5,164 bases of DNA from JAGUXG01 sp043798435 (GTDB lineage: Bacteria; UBA9089; UBA9088; JAGUXG01). Shown here in pieces: positions 5,024 through 5,164 of this stretch. Made by a program: the position numbers and the translations under genes. The stretch's first letter is position 1. Every line of letters starts with the position of its first letter. The stretch lies in the NCBI GenBank assembly GCA_043798435.1, contig JAZDOR010000174.1:1-5164 (forward strand). The letters run 5' to 3'. The notes under the pieces were generated by a model that worked only from the letters and a program-made list of their open reading frames with translations, had not been told where the DNA came from and did no database searches.

Positions 5024-5164
5024 GTAACACTTTAGCCATCTGAAGTAAAGACTAACCACAGAGACACGGAGACACAGAGAATTACAGAAGTTAGATGTCA
5101 GAAGTCAGAAATTCTGTCATCTGTCTTCTCCGTGCCTCTGTGCCTCCGTGGTTTATATTCTTTT
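5024..5164. mobile_element. MITE-like element E6, left part (right end outside window)
   Basis: GTAACACTTTAGCCATCTG (end repeat 5024-5045) matches the right-hand end of E3 at 21 of 22 positions, here in inverted orientation. The arms are AACCACAGAGACACGGAG (from 5054) and CTCCGTGCCTCTGTGCCTCC (from 5128). The loop holds a second palindrome, AGATGTCAGAA (5093-5103) with TTCTGTCATCT (5112-5122). The interior differs from E1, E3 and E5. The window ends just after the right arm, so the closing terminal repeat is expected within a few dozen bases. Confidence 0.8.

Overview
The window is an AT-rich stretch of a bacterial chromosome. Six genes all lie on the minus strand, and the spaces between them are packed with small palindromic repeat elements. 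In transcription order (right to left) the genes are: a six-helix membrane protein with repeated 'WP' hairpins, a PfkB-family sugar kinase, ispH (last enzyme of the MEP isoprenoid pathway), a 55-residue Trm112-type zinc-ribbon protein, an exported DUF3108 protein, and tpiA (triose-phosphate isomerase). The MEP pathway and an exported DUF3108 protein suggest a bacterium with a Gram-negative type envelope. The repeat style resembles that seen in genomes of uncultivated lineages, but I cannot name the phylum from this sequence.

The coding part looks like a compact operon. The Trm112 and DUF3108 genes overlap by 4 bp. When the inserted elements are subtracted, kinase to ispH is 18 bp and ispH to Trm112 is 34 bp. 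No regulatory gene or stable RNA gene is visible.

The unusual content is between the genes. At least six miniature inverted-repeat elements (MITE-like, no transposase) can be delimited. They occupy 1-141 (cut by the window edge), 1871-2356, 2104-2253, 3220-3426, 4898-5023 and 5024-5164 (the last two lack a right end in the window). All begin with GTAA(C/T/G), and the three with both ends visible carry 8-bp target duplications. This combination fits the IS66 family of insertion sequences, so I infer that they are non-autonomous IS66-type elements. Their interiors are different hairpins built from short degenerate repeats, so similar ends carry different cores.

The clearest story is at 1834-2384. 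A palindromic repeat at the 3' end of ispH was split by a roughly 211-bp element. An internal 116-bp block of that element was then duplicated exactly in tandem, and the second copy was later split by a 150-bp element with a perfect 8-bp target duplication. The intact first 116-bp copy serves as the empty site. As a result the last codons of ispH come from repeat DNA and its stop codon comes from the end of an inserted element. I see no defence system, CRISPR array, phage gene or autonomous transposase.
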